Below are positions 7,228-9,772 of a stretch of 9,772 nucleotides of DNA, piece by piece; position 1 is the first letter of the stretch; each line of letters opens with the position of its first letter. Location: contig JACRAV010000278.1 in NCBI GenBank assembly GCA_016213305.1, positions 1 to 9,772 on the forward strand, read 5' to 3'. This DNA is from Candidatus Zixiibacteriota bacterium (GTDB lineage: Bacteria > Zixibacteria > MSB-5A5 > GN15 > FEB-12). The position numbers and the translations under genes were made by a program. A model generated the notes under the pieces. That model was not told the DNA's origin and searched no databases. It was given only the letters and a program-made list of their open reading frames with translations.

Positions 7228-7248
7228 AAAAACCGCTTGCGCGAGCGG
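7228..7248 (-). terminator. Terminator-like hairpin on the minus strand, upstream of the GNAT gene
   Basis: On the minus strand CCGCT-CGCGCA-AGCGG is followed directly by TTTTT, the form of an intrinsic terminator, though with only a five-base-pair stem. No protein gene on the minus strand ends just before it. It could terminate a small or antisense RNA starting in the STAS leader, insulate the GNAT promoter, or be fortuitous. Confidence 0.4.
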
Positions 7249-7252
7249 CTCC

Positions 7253-7317
7253 GGAACGGTTCCTGTATGTCTGCGTCCGGCCCCGGCGGACCGCCCGGTC
7301 GGGCCTGTGCCCGACGG
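7253..7317. repeat. Cluster of GC-rich inverted repeats in the GNAT/STAS intergenic region
   Basis: Three symmetric elements lie within 65 bases. GGAAC-G-GTTCC is at 7253-7263, GGCGG-A-CCGCC at 7285-7295, and a hairpin with a perfect seven-base-pair stem at 7298-7315 (GTCGGGC, loop CTGT, GCCCGAC). GGCCC at 7279-7283 could pair instead with GGGCC at 7301-7305, competing with the third hairpin. There is no T-run on the plus strand, so this is not a terminator in that direction. It could be a structured 5' leader of the STAS mRNA, operator sites, or part of a minus-strand RNA. Confidence 0.5.
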
Positions 7318-7362
7318 CATGATTACGAACAGACACAACCGTTAAGATAAAGGTAACGATTC

Positions 7363-7701
7363 ATGAAGTTTGAAGATTCACTGAAAGACAATGTGGTTGT
7401 CTTGGAGGTGTCCGGCAAGATCATGGGCGGCGACGAAACCACCATGTTTCACGGCCGCATACACGAGTACATGACGCAGGGGAAGAAGAGTTTTGTCATC
7501 GACCTGGCCAAGACCGAGTGGATGAATTCGGTTGGGTTGGGTATGTTGATCTCGGCCCTGACCACGGTCAAGAACGGCGGCGGCCGGCTGGTGCTTGCGA
7601 AGATCGACAAGATCGAGCAGATTCTCGTAATCACCCGCCTGATTTCGGTCTTTGAGCATTTCGACAGCCGCGAAGCGGCGATCGCGTCGTTCAAGAAGTA
7701 A
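7363..7701 (+). CDS. STAS-domain protein, anti-anti-sigma factor-like
   Basis: This single-domain protein has 112 residues, typical of SpoIIAA/RsbV-type anti-sigma factor antagonists. Such proteins are phosphorylated on a serine by a partner kinase; when unphosphorylated they bind the kinase and release a sigma factor or another output. The pattern fits: opening strands VVVLEVSGKI (11-20), then FVIDLAKTEWMNSVGLGML (44-62). Ser56 in NSVGLG is the expected phosphorylation site (classical DSSGLG). GGRLVLAKI (73-81) and the final helical part complete the fold. AAGGT lies about 8 bases before the ATG. No serine kinase, phosphatase or sigma gene is nearby, so its partners are encoded elsewhere. 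It ends with its own strong terminator and appears monocistronic. The fold is near certain; the regulated process is unknown. Confidence 0.92.
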   Translation: MKFEDSLKDNVVVLEVSGKIMGGDETTMFHGRIHEYMTQGKKSFVIDLAKTEWMNSVGLGMLISALTTVKNGGGRLVLAKIDKIEQILVITRLISVFEHFDSREAAIASFKK

Positions 7702-7730
7702 GATTCTTACGAATCACAATTCAGAATAAG

Positions 7731-7755
7731 AACCCCCGGAAACGGGGGTTTTTTT
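7731..7755 (+). terminator. Intrinsic terminator of the STAS gene
   Basis: AACCCCCG (7731-7738), a GAAA tetraloop and CGGGGGTT (7743-7750) make an eight-base-pair stem, overlapping a run of seven T (7749-7755). It lies 30 bases after the stop codon. A smaller GATTC-TTAC-GAATC hairpin (7702-7715) directly follows the stop. Confidence 0.95.
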
Positions 7756-7841
7756 GTCCGGTACCGACATGCAACTTCACATCCAACCTCCCGTATATCC
7801 CATCAGACCGCTTTGCCAACCACATAACTGAACGGGTGTGT

Positions 7842-9772
7842 ATGTTGAAGGCCAATTTCCGTCGATTGTCGATCCTTTGCACGGCGATGTTTCTCGTCCT
7901 CGATGCTCACATCGCGCAAGCCCAGGTGGATTCTCAGCCCGCCTACAAACCGAGTCTCGAAGTAAAAAGGGTTACCCTGTCGGTCAAGATCGACGGTGAC
8001 CTGAGCGATCCGGGCTGGGCGCAGGCGGCCCGCACCGACCAATTTGTCGAAACGGATCCGGGCGACCAAATACCGCCGGGCGTGAAGTCGGCGACGCTCA
8101 TCGGATACGACGACGCCAATCTCTACCTTGCCTTTATTGCCTGGGACAATCCAAAACAGATACGCGCCACCTTTTGCGAGCGTGACAACATCTGGAACGA
8201 CGACTATTTCGGGATCATGTTGGACACTTACGGCGACCGATCGGGAGGATACGAGATATTTGTCAATCCGTACGGCATGCAGGGAGATGTGCGGGTCACC
8301 AATTCGTCCGGCAACGAGGACGAGAGCCACAACCTGATTTTCTATTCAGCCGGTCGGGTGACCGACAGCGGGTACCAGGTGGAAGTGGCGGTTCCCTTTT
8401 CGAGTCTGCGATTTCCCAACATCGACGTTCAGACCTGGCGGGCGCAATTCTGGCGTGACCGTCAGCGCGAGACCCGGTACCGGTATGCCTGGGCGCCGGT
8501 CAATCGCAACGATCCCTGCTGGATCTGTCAGTGGGGAACGCTGACCGGCATCCGGGGGATCAAGCCGGCCACCAATATCGAGGTGCTTCCGAGCATTGTG
8601 GGGCATCAGTCCGGCGCCCTGCGCGTCCAGCCGACCGCTCCGCAGTTCGATTTCTCAAATGAGAACCCCGACGCCGAATTTTCGGCCGCGCTTCGGGTTT
8701 CGCCGACCAGCAGTTCAACCGCCGAGGTGACGGTCAACCCGGATTTCAGCCAGGTGGAGTCCGATCCGGGGCAGGTCGATGTCAATACCACGTTTGCGCT
8801 GTTCTTTCAGGAACGGCGCCCCTTCTTTCAGGAGGGGAACGAGCTGTATCAGACGCCGATTACGGCCGTATATACGCGGAGCATCAATGATCCGATTGTT
8901 GCGGCCAAATTCACCGGTCGTTTCGGCCGCACCAGTGTCGCCTACTCGATTGCCCGTGATGATCACTCGCCGTTTTTGCTCCCGTCGTTCGGCGGAAGCG
9001 CTACATTCCTTGCGGGCAAAAGCACGGTCAATCTGTTTCGCGCACAGACCGCGCTCGGCAACGGATCCTCGATCGGACTTATCGGCACCGACCGCCGCCT
9101 CGACGGGGGCGGATCGGGAACGGTGATCGGCGGCGATGGCTCCCTGCGCTTTCTAAAGAACTGGCAGTTCAGATTCCAGACCCTTCTGAGTCACACGGCC
9201 GAGTCAAGCGATTCGCTTCTGACGGACAGCATGGGGCTTGAAGGAGTCACGTTCGACCGGGGCCGGCACACGATGGTATTCGACGGCGAATCATATAGCG
9301 GCCATGCCTCAAGCGTGCGACTGAGTCGCAGTAGCAGGCGGTGGGACCTTGAGGCGTCGTACCAGAGCTTCCGGCCGACGTTCCGGGCCGACAACGGCTT
9401 TGTATTCAAGAACGACTTCCAGCAGTGGAATTTCTGGTCCGGGTTGACGTTTCGACAGGCCAAGGGACTGATCCTGAACTTCAGCCCTCAATTTTCGGTC
9501 GGCGGCGTACTCAAGGCCGACAAGTCGCCGTTTGACTGGTCGCTTGATGAACTTCTGGACAGCTGGATCAATCCGCACATCTATATCAACGCCATCCGAC
9601 AGACCGACATCAACCTGGACTATGTGTACAGTCGCGAGGTGTTCCGGGGAAAGGAATTTGCCGGCATCAGCCGCGGGCAAATGAATTGGAATACCCGTGT
9701 CTCCTCGGCGTTAAGTGTGGGCTGGTTTGTGTCGTACGGCCGCGTCATCGCCCGTAATCTTGATGACCCGCA
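7842..9772 (+). CDS. Exported DUF5916 protein with CBM9-like domain (C-terminus beyond window)
   Basis: The frame is open from ATG 7842 to the window edge, 643 residues. Residues 1-27 form a signal peptide: charged MLKANFRR, a hydrophobic core, and an AQA cleavage site before Gln28. Residues about 45-225 resemble a family 9 carbohydrate-binding-like domain, beginning with VKIDGDLSDPGWAQA (48-62). DUF5916 follows, with its hallmarks VNPDFSQVESDPGQVDVN (298-315) and FFQERRPFFQEG (321-332). The remainder alternates polar and hydrophobic residues in the manner of an outer-membrane beta-barrel. Ligand and role are not established for the family; surface binding or uptake of glycans or other polymers is a guess from the CBM9-like part. 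The start is not certain: a GTG at 7836 is in frame and no strong ribosome-binding site is seen. A CWIC pair (Cys226, Cys229) lies at the junction of the first domain. The gene stands behind the STAS terminator and needs its own promoter, which I could not identify. Confidence 0.85.
   Translation, partial: MLKANFRRLSILCTAMFLVLDAHIAQAQVDSQPAYKPSLEVKRVTLSVKIDGDLSDPGWAQAARTDQFVETDPGDQIPPGVKSATLIGYDDANLYLAFIAWDNPKQIRATFCERDNIWNDDYFGIMLDTYGDRSGGYEIFVNPYGMQGDVRVTNSSGNEDESHNLIFYSAGRVTDSGYQVEVAVPFSSLRFPNIDVQTWRAQFWRDRQRETRYRYAWAPVNRNDPCWICQWGTLTGIRGIKPATNIEVLPSIVGHQSGALRVQPTAPQFDFSNENPDAEFSAALRVSPTSSSTAEVTVNPDFSQVESDPGQVDVNTTFALFFQERRPFFQEGNELYQTPITAVYTRSINDPIVAAKFTGRFGRTSVAYSIARDDHSPFLLPSFGGSATFLAGKSTVNLFRAQTALGNGSSIGLIGTDRRLDGGGSGTVIGGDGSLRFLKNWQFRFQTLLSHTAESSDSLLTDSMGLEGVTFDRGRHTMVFDGESYSGHASSVRLSRSSRRWDLEASYQSFRPTFRADNGFVFKNDFQQWNFWSGLTFRQAKGLILNFSPQFSVGGVLKADKSPFDWSLDELLDSWINPHIYINAIRQTDINLDYVYSREVFRGKEFAGISRGQMNWNTRVSSALSVGWFVSYGRVIARNLDDP

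Noticed and set aside
7743..7841. Clear promoter for the DUF5916 gene
   Set aside because: TATATC at 7794-7799 resembles a -10, but the hexamer 18 bases upstream (TGCAAC) is a poor -35, so I did not list it.
7842..9772. TonB-dependent receptor
   Set aside because: The DUF5916 hallmark segments and CBM9-like N-terminus are present, and no TonB box or plug domain was seen.

Overview
The window looks like chromosomal DNA from a G+C-rich, Gram-negative bacterium, because the last gene encodes an exported DUF5916-type outer-membrane beta-barrel protein with a clear signal peptide. Gene content and protein style (ClpP starting LVPMVVEQ, a lone STAS protein, DUF5916, a KimA-like permease) would fit the FCB or nearby candidate lineages such as Zixibacteria. 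That placement is inference and was not tested. Most of the window is housekeeping; I see no CRISPR array, insertion sequence, phage gene or other sign of recent transfer.

Layout. (1) 1-889, minus strand: N-terminal 296 residues of a multi-pass membrane protein, probably DUF4153 family, running off the left edge. (2) 890-1104: divergent intergenic region with a plausible promoter for the next unit. (3) 1105-4447, plus strand: tRNA-Leu(UAG), then tig (trigger factor), clpP and clpX, tightly packed. This is the conserved protein-quality-control cluster: trigger factor meets nascent chains at the ribosome, while ClpX unfolds substrates and feeds them into ClpP. No lon follows within the window. 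(4) 4522-6540, plus: a KimA-like APC-superfamily permease with a C-terminal cytosolic domain, probably a potassium importer. (5) 6545-7171, minus: a GNAT acetyltransferase convergent with the permease, the two stop codons being four bases apart. (6) 7172-7362: a divergent intergenic region unusually rich in inverted repeats, including a terminator-like hairpin on the minus strand. (7) 7363-7701, plus: a stand-alone STAS anti-anti-sigma-like protein closed by a textbook terminator at 7731-7755. (8) 7842 to the right edge, plus: the first 643 residues of a DUF5916 protein with a CBM9-like domain and the start of a beta-barrel.

The most noteworthy observations are variants within familiar machines. 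ClpP has Asn187 where the catalytic triad normally has Asp. Trigger factor keeps its ribosome-docking motif, but its FKBP-type isomerase domain lacks the recognisable active-site signature. The ClpX loop that contacts ClpP reads VGF rather than IGF. The 7228-7317 intergenic structure could be a leader RNA or a small minus-strand RNA. I do not see a wholly new system here.
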